A stretch of DNA of 64,000 nt from Siderastrea radians (GCA_964017195.1 OZ024887.1:9851660-9915659), one strand, 5' to 3'; positions 1-13,274 are shown, counted from the stretch's first letter. Program-made: numbers and translations. Notes: generated by a model from the letters alone, not told the origin.

Positions 1-1612
1 TCGAAAGTCAAAAGTCCAGTTCTCCTCCATGCATCTGCTCCAACTTTTTTGCTTTCTACAAATTCCTCCATGTCCTTTCCAATCGTGGGAAACTTTTTCT
101 GTAACCGACTTGCTGATGGAGGGATTCTACGTTTAAGAATGCATGTTTTGGCTATTTCTTCAGCCATTTTTCTCTCTGCTCGCCGCTTAATGCGCAACCT
201 TTCAGATCGTATTTTCCTTAGCGTTTCCTCCCCAAGCACATCTGCAATTTCCACTTCTTCCCAGTGTTGATCTTCATCATTGTCAGAATCCACTTCAATT
301 TCTGGGCCATCTAGGGAACGCCTCCTTTGCACCTCCAAAAAAGCTTGACGTGACACCTCAACACGCATTTCTTCATCGAATGTAAGATCACTTGAAGGCA
401 AGTGGTCTGTGAAGTCAAGAATCACCTGATTGAGCACTTCAGAAGTATAGTTCCGCAAGTATTGACTGACCTCCTCAAAAAAGGCAAACCAATTTAAGTC
501 ATGGTCCCTCAACCAGCTCAACAGAACATCATTGGATGGTGCTGGATTTGCTAATATTGCTGTTTTGCTAATAGCATCCGGATCGTATGAATTATTCGGG
601 CTGCTGGGTGTGGTAGCTAGCTGTGGTGCTGGGTCCGCTATTGCTGTTTTGTTAATAGCATCCGGATTAATTGAATTACTCGTGCCACTGGGTGTGGTAG
701 CTACTCCAACAGTAGATTCGCCACTGGCATGGGGATCATGCTTTCTACTGGATGTGTCAGCATTTTCACTGGGATTAGTAAGATCTGGAGGCTCAACATC
801 TTCCACATTGCTATCATCACATACATCATCAGTTGACATTATTTCACACGCTTCAACGTCGAAGTCGACATTGTCCTCCCCTTCTTCATTAATGACATCT
901 TCTAACCTAAGGGACCGCATCAAGGCTTTGTCTTCAATCTCTGCAAGCTCAATAACGGATTGTCTAATCTCTGCTGCTTCTTGAAGAGCCAGACGTACCT
1001 TTCTACTCAGATCCTTGTATGATCCAATTCCATAAACCTTCCGAGCCTGTTGTGATGTAAGTCCAGCTGCCTCGCATGCAGCAAACTTGAGAAGTGTTCG
1101 GTCCTTGTCACTGGATGCTAGTTTACAGAGTGCTGTGAGAGTGTTTTTATCTAAACCTGGAACCTGTTCAGGGGCAACCAGCTTGTTAATCCAGTGCATC
1201 AGTCGCTTGTAATCAACGGACGGGCAGTACTCAGTTACATAAAGTTGAGAACCCAATGACCTTTCAAGTGCAAATATTGCAACTGGTAGCTGAAGCAGTC
1301 TCCTAACAGCTTTGTCCGATTTGTATTTGTTACTAGGAAAGAATTTGTGGTACAGGTCTGAAACTTTGACAATTCCTTTGTCCAGAATATAGTTTGCAAT
1401 TTCAATCAGAACGTAACATTCTTTGCAACTGACAGAATGATGCTGCTGGCAAAATCTTGTTCTAAAACTGACAAATTCAACGAGAGTAAACATGTTAAGT
1501 TTTGATATATACAATGAGTTTTCAACTCGACAAGAGGCCACATTCCCCAATGTTGACCTTGTTAAAGCCACGAATGTTGAGTATTTGCCAGCAGCGTCTA
1601 TCCTAAAAAATG
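1..1612 (-). CDS. Continuation of the SAM-domain gene in a shifted frame (partial at window edge)
   Basis: From about 1612 to position 1 the minus strand is open without a stop for about 530 codons, beginning SFFRIDAAGKYSTF, with the first internal ATG at about 1492 (MFTLVEFVSF). It directly abuts the preceding exon, offset by one reading frame at a run of T. The simplest reading is one gene with a 1-nt deletion in that homopolymer, either real or a sequencing error. Visible content: a Cys-containing N-terminal part (CQQHHSVSCKECY), an acidic and Ser/Thr-rich middle with two copies of an ATTPS/SINPDAINKTAI-like repeat, and a basic coiled-coil-like stretch near RKIRSERLRIKRRAERK. I do not recognise the domain. 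It could be a multi-copy lineage-specific gene or part of a mobile element. Confidence 0.5.
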
Positions 1613-4600
1613 AGAGCCATCGCCAGTTTGGTTATTATCTCCAAGAATCTGAGAAACCTCCGGTGGTGTAAAGGGTGCCTCATCTGATTCCATGGCATGT
1701 TGAAGGCCATCAGGGGGGTCCAGTTGTATACAAGAACTGCTGGCTGATGGTGTACAGGTTTTCTTTGCTGCTTCAACGGAGCCCATGCCTTGTTCGAGGC
1801 CATCAGGGGGGTCCAGTACGGAGCCCATGCCTTGTTGGAGGGCATCAGGGGGGTCCAGTTGTATACAAGAACTGCTGGCTGATGGTGTACAGGTTTTCTT
1901 TGCTGCTTCAACGGAGCCCATGCCATGTCTGAGCGCATCAGAGGGGTCTGGTAGTCTACAAGAACTGTTTGGTGTTATCTTGGCAACTAAAGGACCTACT
2001 ACAGTAGGTTGTTGGCCATCAACATGCTCTGGCTTCTTATTGGAAACTTGGGGAAGGAATCTTGTGATTTTTGCATGACTTGCGTTCAAGGATTTTGTCT
2101 TTGCATTTTGCTTTTCACATTTTCTTTTCTTGGTCTGGAGCATGGTGAGTTCTTCCTGTAGTTTTCTTTTTTTTCCCCTCAATTGCGAAATCTGTTCTGT
2201 TAAGGTCGCAGCCTGGCCAAACTGTTTCACATTGACATGTTTTTCGCGCTGCCTGGTCAGAAGTCCCATTTGTGTGTCAGTATCAGTTAAGTCTTCTTGA
2301 ATCTCTTGTAGTCTTTTTACTTTAAGCGAGTCACTTATATACTCTCTCTTCTGTGCTCCAGCACTCTCTCCAAATTGCTTCGATCTGGTTGTCTTTTTCT
2401 TGTAATTGTACCCACTATTATGTAACATCTGGCGTGCCAAATTGCATAGATTTTGTTTGTCATTTACAATACTAGGGTCATCTAAAGCTAGTTTCAAGGC
2501 TGCTCTGTTGAGTTCTGTATAGTAACTGAACATCTTATGATGAGGGTCAATCTTTGAGGTGTCATATATCTTACTCTTCTCTTGAATTTCCTTCTCGTCA
2601 ATCTTAACTGTTACAAATGTCTTCTGCTCAGGCATAACCTAGAAAGGAGACCAGAAAACGAGTTCTGGTATTTGACTTATAGAAAGCAAGAACTGGTACT
2701 GTAGTCTATAGTTGTTTTAGTAGGAAGCCATTACCAATTACTTCCTTTGAATCGATAAGGATACTTATTTATTTTTATGTTTTTGCAATGTACCAGCTGA
2801 CAGGCGCCAACATGTCGCAGGATTCGTGAAAGGCTGTGAGGGTTTCTACTATAATAATATTATTATCATGGTCCTCATAGATTGATCTTCACAGGTAATA
2901 CTAAGTGAAACAATTTTGGACCTGTCAAACTATATACCATTTAAAATAGGGTAAGACCTTCATGTTAAATTTAAGAAAAAAAACACAAAACAAAAAATTG
3001 TTTTGAAGAGCAACTTGCCTGCACCTCAGGGCCAATCGTTAAACTACCATTGTTCACAAGAATTGTAGATTGGTGAGATCTTGCAATTGTACTTGAAGAA
3101 GTATTCACAACCTCAGATGACCTGGAATCAGCTGAACTGGATGACGAATTTCTAGCAAGCTGATAAAATAATGGTTAAGATAAAGATGAGCATTCAATGG
3201 AAGTCTTATCTTTAAAAATAACTTTCACTTTTACTCCTTTTTCAGACTTTGAGCCCTCCAAAATTTGCATCCAGGTTAAGTAAATATTTATACATCCTGG
3301 TTGCTAGAGAAATAATTGAGAAAAGCAATACAAACAACGAAAAAGAAACCCTTTTGTAAAATGTAAATGTAAAATTCAAAACAAAAATATTCCATACCCC
3401 CACCACAGAGAGAATTGAAAATTGCAGAGGGTGGGGAGGGTCAATATCTTGATTTTCCAGGGGGTAAACATCCACATTTTCATACAAACACTACATTTGT
3501 CACTTGGAAATTACAGAGGGATGGGGGATCCTTTATCAAATTCCCTTCATGGTAGGGGTATGGTTTATTTTGAAGTTACACAATGAAAGTAAATAGAACA
3601 CAAAAAAATATTTAATTACACTGGGGAACAACCACCAACGGATTAATATGGCAATGTGATTCTTTATGGAGACAGAGTTAATGCACTAGAACACAGAACC
3701 TGTCACACCAAACAAGAAACAAGTGTACATCATCATGGGAGTTCTGGGTAATTTTCTAATATAATATAATATAATAACATAACTGCAGAATGGCCCATGA
3801 AACATAATCAGGATAAAAAAATGATATGATACAACATCTAATAATGACAAACATCTAATACAGTTCTTTAATAAGTATGTACTGTACCTTAATATGTTTT
3901 AAAATGAGTAGAATGTCCCCCACAGCAGTTATTCCAATTTCACGGATGCTCTCTTTGTCAATATCATCAAGCACATCCTCTGCAATGCTTAAGAAGAAAT
4001 TTAAAAAAAAACATCAGATCAACTGTTAAAAAAGCCTTGACCTCAAGAAGGTCCAAAATCCCCCCTTCCCCCTTCAAAAATAATTATTATTATCCTTGGC
4101 TAGAAATAATTAATCATTTTGAGGTAGAAAGAGGTAACAACAAAAAAATTGAAAGAAAACTTTAGCATTATTTGTAAGTTGAGGTTCAATAAAAAAGAAT
4201 AAGTACATATACTGACATATTTAATGTTCATACATTATATATTAAATTTTAGCCAGCAATAAAGAAAATCAGACTTAAATTAATACTAGATAGAAACAAA
4301 TTATGCTTGATTATCTGTATTTTTCTACTTTTCCATTCTAAAAGAACACCTTATATTTCCAGGCTGGTTTTGTTCTAAATAAATAAATGTGCTTTTTTGC
4401 AAAATCTCAACCTGGTGTTTATACTGTATTGGAATATCAGAATTTATTCTTTCATATTTAATAGGCACTCGTTGGTTTGTCTCAACGAGTGAGCGAAGCC
4501 GTGGCTTTTCACTTTTGTTTTTCTTAGGAATACCGAGAGAGTTTCAAGGTAAACGTTTGAATTATAAAAAATTATAAAAAATAGCTTTTTATTAGCTACG

Positions 4601-5011
4601 CCAAGAAATGGCTTCTGTGCGAAGCGCCGCCAGCCTTGAATGAAATCTTTAACGGCTGAAGCCTTGCAAAAAAGCCAGGCTGAGAAGATATAACGATTAA
4701 TTCTTCCAAAAAGCGTATTTGTTGTATTGTGTACTTACCGATTATCAACGAAAAGCTTAGCATACTCCTCAGCTCTGTCCTTTATTCCAGCATTTGAAAA
4801 AAAAGCTTTCCATCTAGAGTGTCAGATGAAAGTGAAATCACATATTAAACGGAATTCGCGCAACAACAAAGCGTAAATATAGTCTCGGGATAAAGGTCAA
4901 AGTGTTTTCTTTCAAATGCCATCAGGCTTATCAATGGATGCATTCATTTACATAAGGATATAAAAGGATTGTTGACACTTACCTCGTCACGCTATCCTCT
5001 TTGGTAGCCAT
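1598..5011 (-). CDS. SAM-domain protein, multi-exon gene (5' part)
   Basis: Exons deduced from splice signals and phase: 5011-4983 (ATG, MATKEDSVTR), 4813-4739, 3987-3888, 3159-3025 (or to 3019 with a GC donor), and 2638 down to about 1610. Junction phases agree throughout (2, 2, 0, 0). Exons 2 and 3 together encode a SAM domain: WKAFF...AEEYAKLF then EDVLDDIDKESIREIGI and GDILLILKHI, the usual five-helix interaction module. Exon 4 is Ser-rich. Exon 5 begins VMPEQKTFV, followed by a Lys/Glu-rich probable coiled coil, and ends with in-frame 45-residue repeats. The stop at 1598 is probably not natural: the next frame continues for about 530 codons to the window start. SAM domains mediate protein-protein or RNA contacts; the rest of the protein is not recognised. 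Confidence 0.7.
1700..1960. repeat. Tandem repeat inside coding exon, 135-bp period
   Basis: A 135-bp unit containing GGGGGGTCCAGTTGTATAC recurs with starts near 1714 and 1849, with further partial copies (GAGCCCATGCC motifs at 1779, 1820 and 1915). The period is a multiple of three, so the encoded protein carries repeats of the form LDPPDxLxxGMGS and EAAKKTCTPSASSS. Confidence 0.85.
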
Positions 5012-6267
5012 GTTGGATCGCTGCTTGTGAGGAATGCACCCAGAATCCTTTGCACACAGTCTCCTCGTGAGCGCTTTGTTTTTGGAAATTTCCCCGGGGT
5101 TCCCCGGGGGTATTTTAGGTGAGGCAAATTTGAGGTAAAGTCCCTGGGGGTCTGGGCATAAAATCATCGCAAAGCTGCAGTAATTCCCCCGCTATTGCCC
5201 GACAAAATCCCCGCATGTCGCGGGGGTGGGGGGGCGGGGGAAACAAATGACTAGTGCATAAGCTACAAAAGCTAACTGAGGCGAGGGACTCTCCTCTGCA
5301 GAGGCCCTTCTACAGCTCACTTAAGAAAAAGCGCGCGGAGGCTGGGTAGAGGGAAAATAAAGCGCGCGGGGGAACCTGGCAAGGTCTTCCCTCTTCCAAT
5401 CTTTCCTCGCGCTCCCGTTCACTGCACCCCCAGTTTTCTCTTTCCCTGTTCATAGGAGCCTCTGCAGAGGAGAGAGGGCGAGAGAGGTGAAGAGGAAAAT
5501 TAGGCTCGGTTGTTTGGTGTCTGTCCGGTTTCCAGTAATGTGTGCACGGAGGAATGCGGGTGCACAAAACACCTGGGAGTCATCTCAAGTGGAAAATAGG
5601 ATACAACTAAATTACTTGGTATATAAGCTCTTGGCAGTACTGGCTATTTATCGATAAATAGCAAGAAAAAAGACAAAAAAAAACAAATAAAAACACAACA
5701 ACAACAACCATTTGAACATTATAGTTTACAAAAGGTAAAGGAATTAGGAGAGAGTTGATACAACAAGGAAGGGTGGCTATTAAAGTATTGACTTCAACAC
5801 AGTGATCCTTAATCAGCTGAAAGTAATTTGTCAAGATTTTCTTTCTAGGCTTTTGATACGTATTTGAAAATAATCCCTGAAAAATGATAGAAAACAGAGA
5901 AGAGAGTTTCAAGGTACTTCTCAGTAGCGTTTATTAGAGGATTTCATTTACACACGCAAGGGTTAGAACGGTATTAGATGACTGAGGACTATTGCGCATG
6001 CGTTAAGACCTAGCCAAATGCATGGAGACAAGTCAACGCAAGTTCGAAAATGTCAACTTGCCTTGCTTTAACCGGATTTTCTAAAAAACAAAAACTGCCA
6101 ATTTATCCAAGTGCCTTTATTGCTCATTATGCTGTTCGTTTGCGACTAGAATTGCTAAAAGTGCCGATTTTTTGCAAAACTACACATTTCTGCATTGATC
6201 CAACTCGGGTTAATTAATTTGGGGGTAAATTTCATTTTAGCGAACCTAATTTGATAATTATTTTCAC

Positions 6268-6268
<1 letters not shown>

Positions 6269-6350
<82 letters not shown>
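6269..6350. repeat. (CTTT)n microsatellite
   Basis: About 20 uninterrupted CTTT units. The Lys-Glu-Arg frame across it is an artefact of the repeat. Confidence 0.97.
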
Positions 6351-6769
6351 ATTAATTTGTTCACCTCTTTATTATCTTTCTTTTCTGTGGAATGGTGTCT
6401 GGCTGGCTTTTGAGGAAAGCATTAAATTTAACAAGGAGAGGGTACCAGGTGAATAGCCAAATTTTCCAGTGATCTGGCAAGGAAACGGAAATGAGTTTTT
6501 TGTTTGTAATTTTAGCAGAAGACCGGCAGAATTGGTCAAAACTTGCAAAATACAAGGATCTATCCTTTCTAAATCCGTTGCTTATCATAGTGATCGCTTG
6601 ACGTAAAAGCTGATGACGCCAGAAATGTTTGAATCTGCCTAGTCGAAAACGACCCGATTTGTGGGAAAAGGGATGAATGGCTAAACGGACTCGCAAGTTA
6701 ACTAAGTTAGAACTAACCTGCAGAAAACCATTTCAGTGCGTGTAGAGACCTTGAGCGTACGGTAATACC

Positions 6770-6965
6770 GAGAGCGCTTTCCATTTGTATAGGAAAACCG
6801 GTGAGAATTTTCCGCCGAACGGAACAGGAAATTTTTTGCACAAACAAAACGGAAAGGGAAGAGTATGTACCACTGCTCTTGGTACTATTTGACAGAAAGC
6901 GCTTTCCACTTGTGTGGAAAAACCGGTGTGAATTTTTCGACAAATGGAACAGGAAAATTTCTCCA
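6770..6965. repeat. Diverged direct repeat, probable short transposon remnant
   Basis: GCGCTTTCCATTTGT...AAAACCGGTGAGAATTTTCCG near 6771-6840 recurs as GCGCTTTCCACTTGT...AAAACCGGTGTGAATTTTTCG near 6899-6965, each followed by a GGAACAGGAAA-like stretch. No target duplication was identified. Confidence 0.55.
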
Positions 6966-7508
6966 CAAATAAGCCGCGCAATTTATCTTGGAGCATATTG
7001 CTAGTGATGACGCAAATGGTACAGTGATATTATGATAATTTCGCTAAAAACGAGAAGAAAAGAATACCTCTGAAGGTATTCTTTTTTTCAAAACATTTCC
7101 ACTGAATAAGGCATTCCATTTGATTTCCCACCGGAACAACGGGTTAATGTTGTCAATTTTCTCCAGAAAAATGGAGAGCGCTTTAAGTGTACCGTGAAAA
7201 CAGTACAACTGGCGTCAATGTGCGCTCAGATGCGTGCTAAACGGTGTTTCGAGTCCGTTTCACCAGGACCTTAATTGCAAACTGAGTTCAATGATGACAT
7301 TCTATATTCTCTATAACCTTTCTCATTGTCACCATATTCATTTGATGAGGAGAAATAAATTGCCGATCATTTAATGCTTTTTCAGTAAAAGTCGTGTGCA
7401 GTTTTCTAGCCCTTTGCTTATATTGGACTCAAACGACCGTACATGCAATGGTGACAACAAAGAAATCAAAAGTGCTCCTTTTTAAAACAAAGATTATCGG
7501 ATGGACGT

Positions 7509-10500
7509 TTACTTTCGATGGAACAAGAAACGGAATACTTTCTTCAAAAGATCCGGATGTTTAGGCAAACAAGCTGCTCTTCTGGAATACTTCTGTCTCG
7601 AACTCGTTAATCTACGTAATTTCCACCCTGGCATAGTCATGATATTTTGGGACAGCAAAACGAATATGGAAAAACAGGCAGAAACCAAGGCAAAGAGGCC
7701 TTGAAAACCCGAACTCCACGTAGCTCCACTGTTTTTATCCGCATGGCGTGTGTCTTGCGTTGGTGAACTTGCTTTGCTAGAAGACGATTCCGTTGAAGAA
7801 GAGTCAGTATGGGCGACCGCGGTTTGTGGATTTTCTAAACGAAAAAATAAAGAAGTGCGATGAGCCTTACCTTACAAAATTTGCCGATAAAAACAGACGA
7901 TATAGTTTTCAACTTCAAATAAAACGAAATTGAGCAAAGTTTAGCACTTTGTGCGAAGAAAGAAAAAGTGAAAATAAAAAACACGATAGGGGTCACTCGT
8001 AAATGGTTGGCGAGATAAATGACAAGCCGGCAAAACAAATTGCCCTTAAGTCACATTAACTTTTTACCAAAAACCTAATCCGCTATAAGAAATGTTATCT
8101 ATAAGGAGTTTTCTCAGTTCACAACTTGAAGTCTTAGGGATTATTAGTGTCCATAATTTTGCAAGCTGTCCGTATAACGCGGGTGTCCGTAAAGCGCCGG
8201 ATTCGACTGCACACATTTAGAATTTGCAACCAGCCTGCCCCTGAAATGCTGTTTATCAGCAGAAAGAAGCGATAACGATGTTCAAACCTGATGGCGGGCG
8301 GTGAGTAGGAAGAATCAACTCCGTACAGTTTGGCTCTAAAAAAAAAGCGTACATGGAATATTAGCAACTGTACTTTTGAACATACATGAACTCTTACTTA
8401 CTGATTAGCCCTCCAAACCGTCTGCCAAATATATACTAAGCGCCCTCCGTCTATTAGGCACCCCATTTATTTCCCATATTAGGTGGATACCATCTAAAAG
8501 AATCAGTCGATACAGAAATCGGGTTTTGAACAATTTTGCATTGCTAAAAGCTCCCCTCCGCACCACAACCCTCCGCTACCAAAAACGACCAAAAGCAAAA
8601 CAAGAAAGACATAGCAAATTAAAATTTCGCGAAACGCCGAAAAAGAAACAACACAAGAAAGTGCCTTTTAATAGCTTAAGTGAATGGCTACCTTTTGGGG
8701 TGTATCATCCCGAAACTTAAAAGTTAGAACCACACAACATGAAAAGAAGTTTGACTCTGTGAAGGCGATAGGGTAATAGAGGAATCAACCTCGTCCCTAG
8801 GGCCTTCTCCTCGTTTAAAATGGGATGTCCACTGTAAGTGTCTTTCCTCTTTCACTTTCGACGACGACTTTGTTTTCTTGCAAATCCTACCCTCACCTAG
8901 GCACCTCTGGGATGTTTGGTACGAGAGCGAAGGCCCATGGGAAGGCCTCACAGAGAGCCCAAGGGTTCAAAAGGATGGCTTAACGGAAGACGTGACGATT
9001 TTTCCCATGAATGCTTGGGCATTCAAGAATTTCGCGAAGAAAAGGATGGGTACGCCTGGGTACGAGCCATTAGCAAATCAAAGGCCATCCTCATGACAGA
9101 GATCAGAATAATCGCTAGCATAGTTTCCTTTAGCGGATTAATAACGAGCCTGCGTGCATTATAACTTTGTTTGCGGTCTTCTTTTTCTGTCTACTTCCGT
9201 GAACGTCCGATGGTGGCAGACTTACGACAAAAGCCGACCAGGAGTTTCATCGCTTGTTATTTCATTATTTTCGGTACGCGACAGGAAGCTGCAAAGAATA
9301 TCCGAATAGTTGTTAATGGAAGGAAATCCGCATGATGCTAAGCACGTTTCCTACCTGGGCAAAGACCACACGATTTTGTGCACCGTGTTGTCATAAAATC
9401 GCTTTTACACGGATCGCCAGCTTGAATCGTTTTGAGACACTCAGATGACAACCTCAAATCGTAACACACTGCAAAAGAGAAAGGTAAGTAGAAACATCGA
9501 GACAGAATTGTCGTTTCATTAAAAGTTTGCTGGAAATGGGAATTGTTTATATTTAAAGCTACAATAGGTCAATGCGGTACGGCTTAGCCTAAGTGCAGAC
9601 GTCCTCTAGTAAGGAAATAGGAGACGTCTGCACGCGGGGTATACCGTGTGGCACTAAATTTTTGTGGGTTCTAATTTTTGCGATTTTTGCAGGTTTTTTC
9701 GTAAGCCGCAAAAGAAGTTCCCGTCGACATTAAGGCTTTTGACATAAACGGTAAAAAGTACAGTAAAAAACACACCTTGAAGGCTTGTGGTTATGTTACG
9801 TTCCTGTCCCACGCAAGTGATGTTCCCTGCGTCGTTCTTTGAGACAGCGGTGATTAACAAAGTCGAAAAGGAGCCATATGTCTTTGTTTTGAACCTAGGA
9901 TCTGTGGAAATAAAAATCGTGCACAACACAGTGTGTAGATACCTCCCCCGGGGAGGGGGAGGGGGCTAATTAATAAAGTTTTGTACGGGGAGGCTCCGCC
10001 CGGATGTTCAAACCCTTACCCTTTAATATACCTAACTTTTACCAAAATGGTACCCATTTCACACACCTAGAGCAAAATTACACCTCTTTCTTACACCTCA
10101 AGGATAAGCCAAAACAATAGAATTTCCTGTAATCGCCACGTTTTTCCTGGGTTTTCAGTTGTTCTGATTCAGTTCCGTAGTCATTTCTGCCAAAATGTGG
10201 TACCCTTTGATATACTTCGCTTTAGCCACCATTTCTTCCACTTTGCAGCTGATTTTGTGACCCTTTCGTATACTAAAATGGCAATTTCCCTTACCCTTTT
10301 ATATACTGCGAGCTTAAAAAAGGCACCCCTTGCGGGCAGAGCCTCCCCGTATAGCCGCCCCGGGGAGTAACCCCCCGGGGTAGATACGTTCGCGAGTCTC
10401 CTTGCCACCCGCCATTAAAATCCATGTTGTGTATTTTGGACCCTTGGAAGTTCAAAACAAGACAGAATGTAGAACAGATGTCTTTTTTCCGAAAAGTTCA

Positions 10501-11573
10501 TAGCCTGTTCCAGGCGTTCAGATAGTGGAGCGCGAACGAAAAATATAGCGAGCGAAAGAGCTTTATTTTTCGCTCGCGCTCCACTATCTGAACGCCTGGA
10601 ACAGGCTAAATAGTTCATAAACAAACGTTACCACTGATTCTGGTTGTGAAACTGTTAAAATAATCATACTTTGGTCGACGATTTTCGTTGACACCTTCTA
10701 CTGCCTGGGTATACTACGCTGATGAAACAGTTGTCCATAGCTACCTCTCGACATTAGGTACTTTAGCTCTACGGGGCCAAACTGTTGAGATCTAGTGTGT
10801 GTCAATTAATTGTTTCCTTAAATCAGGTGCGGATCAAAACCATTGGGTAGTCTACAAAGGAGAAGGATTTCTGCCCAGTGCGCGGAGGGATGGCGTGGCA
10901 AAATAAGCCAGCATGTACATACTGAATGTTCTGCTTCTGGCAAGGGCGGGAGAAGGGAACAAATAAAAATAATTCCGCGCTAATGAAGGATGTTCAAGGA
11001 TTCTCGTGATTTGCATTGCGGTCATAAATGAGGGAGTGAAGCAATAAAACAACAACAACAACAACAATACAAAAAACAAAACAAAACAATACACACAAAA
11101 AAAACAAAACAAAACAAAAATGTTCCTTTACTGAATACTGAATAGCTACAAGGAAAAATCTTAAAGTGGGAGACGGAGGTCCGATTTCATTTGTAATTAT
11201 CGAATGAGTTGATAAGGTAAATTGAACTCGGTAAATTAATTCAAGAGCTGACATTTCAGCTAACGCTCAGAACACCAGCTTTTGAATTTCTATGCGGTGG
11301 TCAGTTTATGTTGTCACTGACAGTTGAATCAGATATAAATCTAAATTTTCGTGTTTCACCTCCTCCACCGACGCAGAAGCACAGTTTCTTTAGAAACTAA
11401 CCCCTTTATTCATCGTTTGAATTGTTGTACACTTGATTCACTGTCGAGTGGTCTTTGTTCCTCACCTTCAAGTTTCTGTGATGTTCCTGTATCTAACCAT
11501 GTGACATTGCCGGGTTGATGACAGACAAGTGTTACGTTGCACCCTTCTGGTGTGTGGACAGTGTCGATGGGAC
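7509..11573 (-). CDS. Ig + ShKT + transmembrane protein (four exons seen; 5' end not found)
   Basis: Exons on the minus strand: 11573-11466, 9901-9776, 9468-9355, 7834-7509; all internal junctions are phase 1 with canonical acceptors and donors. The first two together form one Ig-like domain: NVTLVCHQ and VTWLD in the first, STLLITAVSKNDAGNITC in the second, giving the two Ig cysteines, the core Trp and the DxGxxxC motif. The third encodes an ShKT module with six cysteines (CYD, SEC, DPC, TRC, KSC, GLC). The last has a Ser/Thr-rich stalk, one hydrophobic segment (GLFALVSACFSIFVLL), then a short basic tail ending HRK and a stop at 7509-7511. The layout suggests a single-pass cell-surface protein. 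ShKT also occurs in cnidarian toxins, but here it is a module of a membrane protein. A signal-peptide exon is expected upstream of 11573 and was not found. Confidence 0.65.
9943..10380. mobile_element. Probable MITE in an intron of the Ig/ShKT gene
   Basis: Both ends carry related inverted sequence (CCCCGGGGAG and ACGGGGAGGCTCCGCCCG at the left, the reverse complement of ACGGGGAGGCTCTGCCCG and CCCCGGGG at the right). The direct repeat TAGATAC at 9936-9942 and 10381-10387 could be the target duplication. The termini match imperfectly, so the family is unassigned. Confidence 0.5.
10501..10608. repeat. Near-perfect 108-bp palindrome
   Basis: TAGCCTGTTCCAGGCGTTCA at 10501 is mirrored by its reverse complement ending at 10608. 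The arms are about 44 bp and the centre is AT-rich. It would fold into a long hairpin and is typical of a short foldback transposon. Confidence 0.85.
11048..11120. repeat. A/C-rich microsatellite
   Basis: Mixed AAC and AAAAC units. Confidence 0.85.
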
Positions 11574-12691
11574 CTGTGAAAAGAAGCAACACGTGCAAAA
11601 TATCTCTAATACGACTTTATTTTAAATAGACTTAAGCTGCAAGTGATGGAGGAATATGAATTTTAGCGCCAGCATTTTTCCAAACTTCTTTTTGAACAAA
11701 ATTTTAAATTTCCATGTGAGCGCCTCGTGCACAGCTTTCGAGCTTCATTCATCCCCTTTGGCACCTGAAATTTTGCATAATCCTCTCTAGGTCTATGCAT
11801 ACAAACATAGGTAAAGTAAGGAAACACGAGGCAGCTGACTACCATTCTCGTCCTTTAATTCTCGTCCCCGCAGTTTTTTAAAATGTCGTTCAACCGCTGA
11901 CCAAGCGAGTCACTGGTGCTGGGTATTCGGTATTCAGCAATTTCCAGCTCTTTCGTGCGCCCGCGTTCCTTCACCCGACTGGGATGAAAACCGCATTCAC
12001 TAAACGTCAGGAAATCGAGCCCACGCGTGCGGTGGCTTTGTACTACAGTTTATCGGCGAATGACGTCCTTAGTTGTGTTTATTCTTGAGCATATTTTCAA
12101 CGTGAGAACCAGCTATATGATCTATTTTCGGTGGAGCGTAATTCAAAGTAATATAATTTAATTATATTACATTTACTTATATTAATTCATTATAAGTACT
12201 GTTGAGGAATTAGAAATTTGAATCATACATTACCCCGGAAAAATTTACCTGGGCTGTTAATTTTAATTATTTGCCATTGTCTTTGTTAATCCAAGTCACC
12301 GTCGAAGCATGTTAGAAATTTTAGCGAAAGAATTCAAGTCTCTTCTCTGGTAATCCGCCTTAATCATCTTAACCAGCCTTGTTTCTTTAGTTGCGATTAT
12401 TTATAATCGCTTTGGCTTTGTTTTGTCTAAATAAACCACGGGCGCATTCTTTTTGGGCTGTTTCGGTGCAGGAAAGCACGACTGCAGTTTTGTATTGCAG
12501 TTTCGGCCCGTTTCAAACGCGGCCAAACCTCTCGTGCGCCGTCAGAGGTATTTTAATTTTAATTTTTAAAAGGGCCTAAGATGTGCACTATTCTGGGGTA
12601 GTCGACATTTCAGTCTATAGTGGACGTTTAGGTCGGACCTCCCTCAAGGTTTCAGTCCGTTTGAAGGAGAACTTGGTCTCAAATGACACCT

Positions 12692-13000
12692 TTATGCTGA
12701 GTTATTGAGTAACGCAACCCTTGGTAGAATCGTGGTGTACCAGTTAACCAAGTACGCCATAATCGCATCTTTTCGTAATCGTCGTTTACGTCATGCCAAC
12801 CCTCTTCGGAAATGGACTACCGCCAATAAATTACACAAGACACTCAGTTCACTCGTGGTTGCGCGCGAGATAAGGGTACTCTTCTACTCTCACGCGTTGA
12901 AAACTCACTGTGACATTGTGACAGCGACGGAAGTAAAATGGGCTCCCCTTATGATCTTATGCTGTAAAATTTGACTGTGACACTGTGACAGCGACGGAAG
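12692..13000 (+). repeat. Left copy of a 0.3-kb inverted-repeat pair
   Basis: Matches the reverse complement of 17725-18018 over most of its length (shared AGAATCGTGGTG, GTTAACCAAGTACG, CCCTCTTCGGAAATG, TCTCACGCGTTGAAAAC, GTGACAGCGACGGA). Part of the unit, CGACGGAAGTGAAATACGTT, is repeated again to about 13095. Confidence 0.8.
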
Positions 13001-13205
13001 TGAAATACGTTTCCCTTATACTCCCATTCTGACTCCCATGCTTTGAAATTCCCTGCGACACTGTGACACTGCGACGGAAGTGAAATACGTTGGCATGAAC
13101 AAGTTAGCTTTACCGCTGAAAATGTACTTACGCAACTGTATTATCCGCAAGTTTGTCGCTACTTCTTCAGCCGCTTAGTTTCCCTAAAAGTACCAAAAGG
13201 GAAAA

Positions 13206-13247
13206 AAACAAACAAACAAACAAACAAACAAACAAACAAACAAACAA
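13206..13247. repeat. (AAAC)n microsatellite
   Basis: About ten AAAC units. Confidence 0.95.
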
Positions 13248-13274
13248 CGCTTACCACTTAAACCTTATATAACT

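Larger units (their letters stand above)
5012..7508. other. Intergenic stretch without a supported gene
   Basis: I see no exon with coherent coding signal here. It holds G-rich sequence near 5090-5240, a CTTT microsatellite at 6269-6350 and a diverged direct repeat at 6770-6965. Confidence 0.5.

Noticed and set aside
6155..6364. Open frame of repeated Lys-Glu-Arg
   Set aside because: Direct translation of the CTTT microsatellite.
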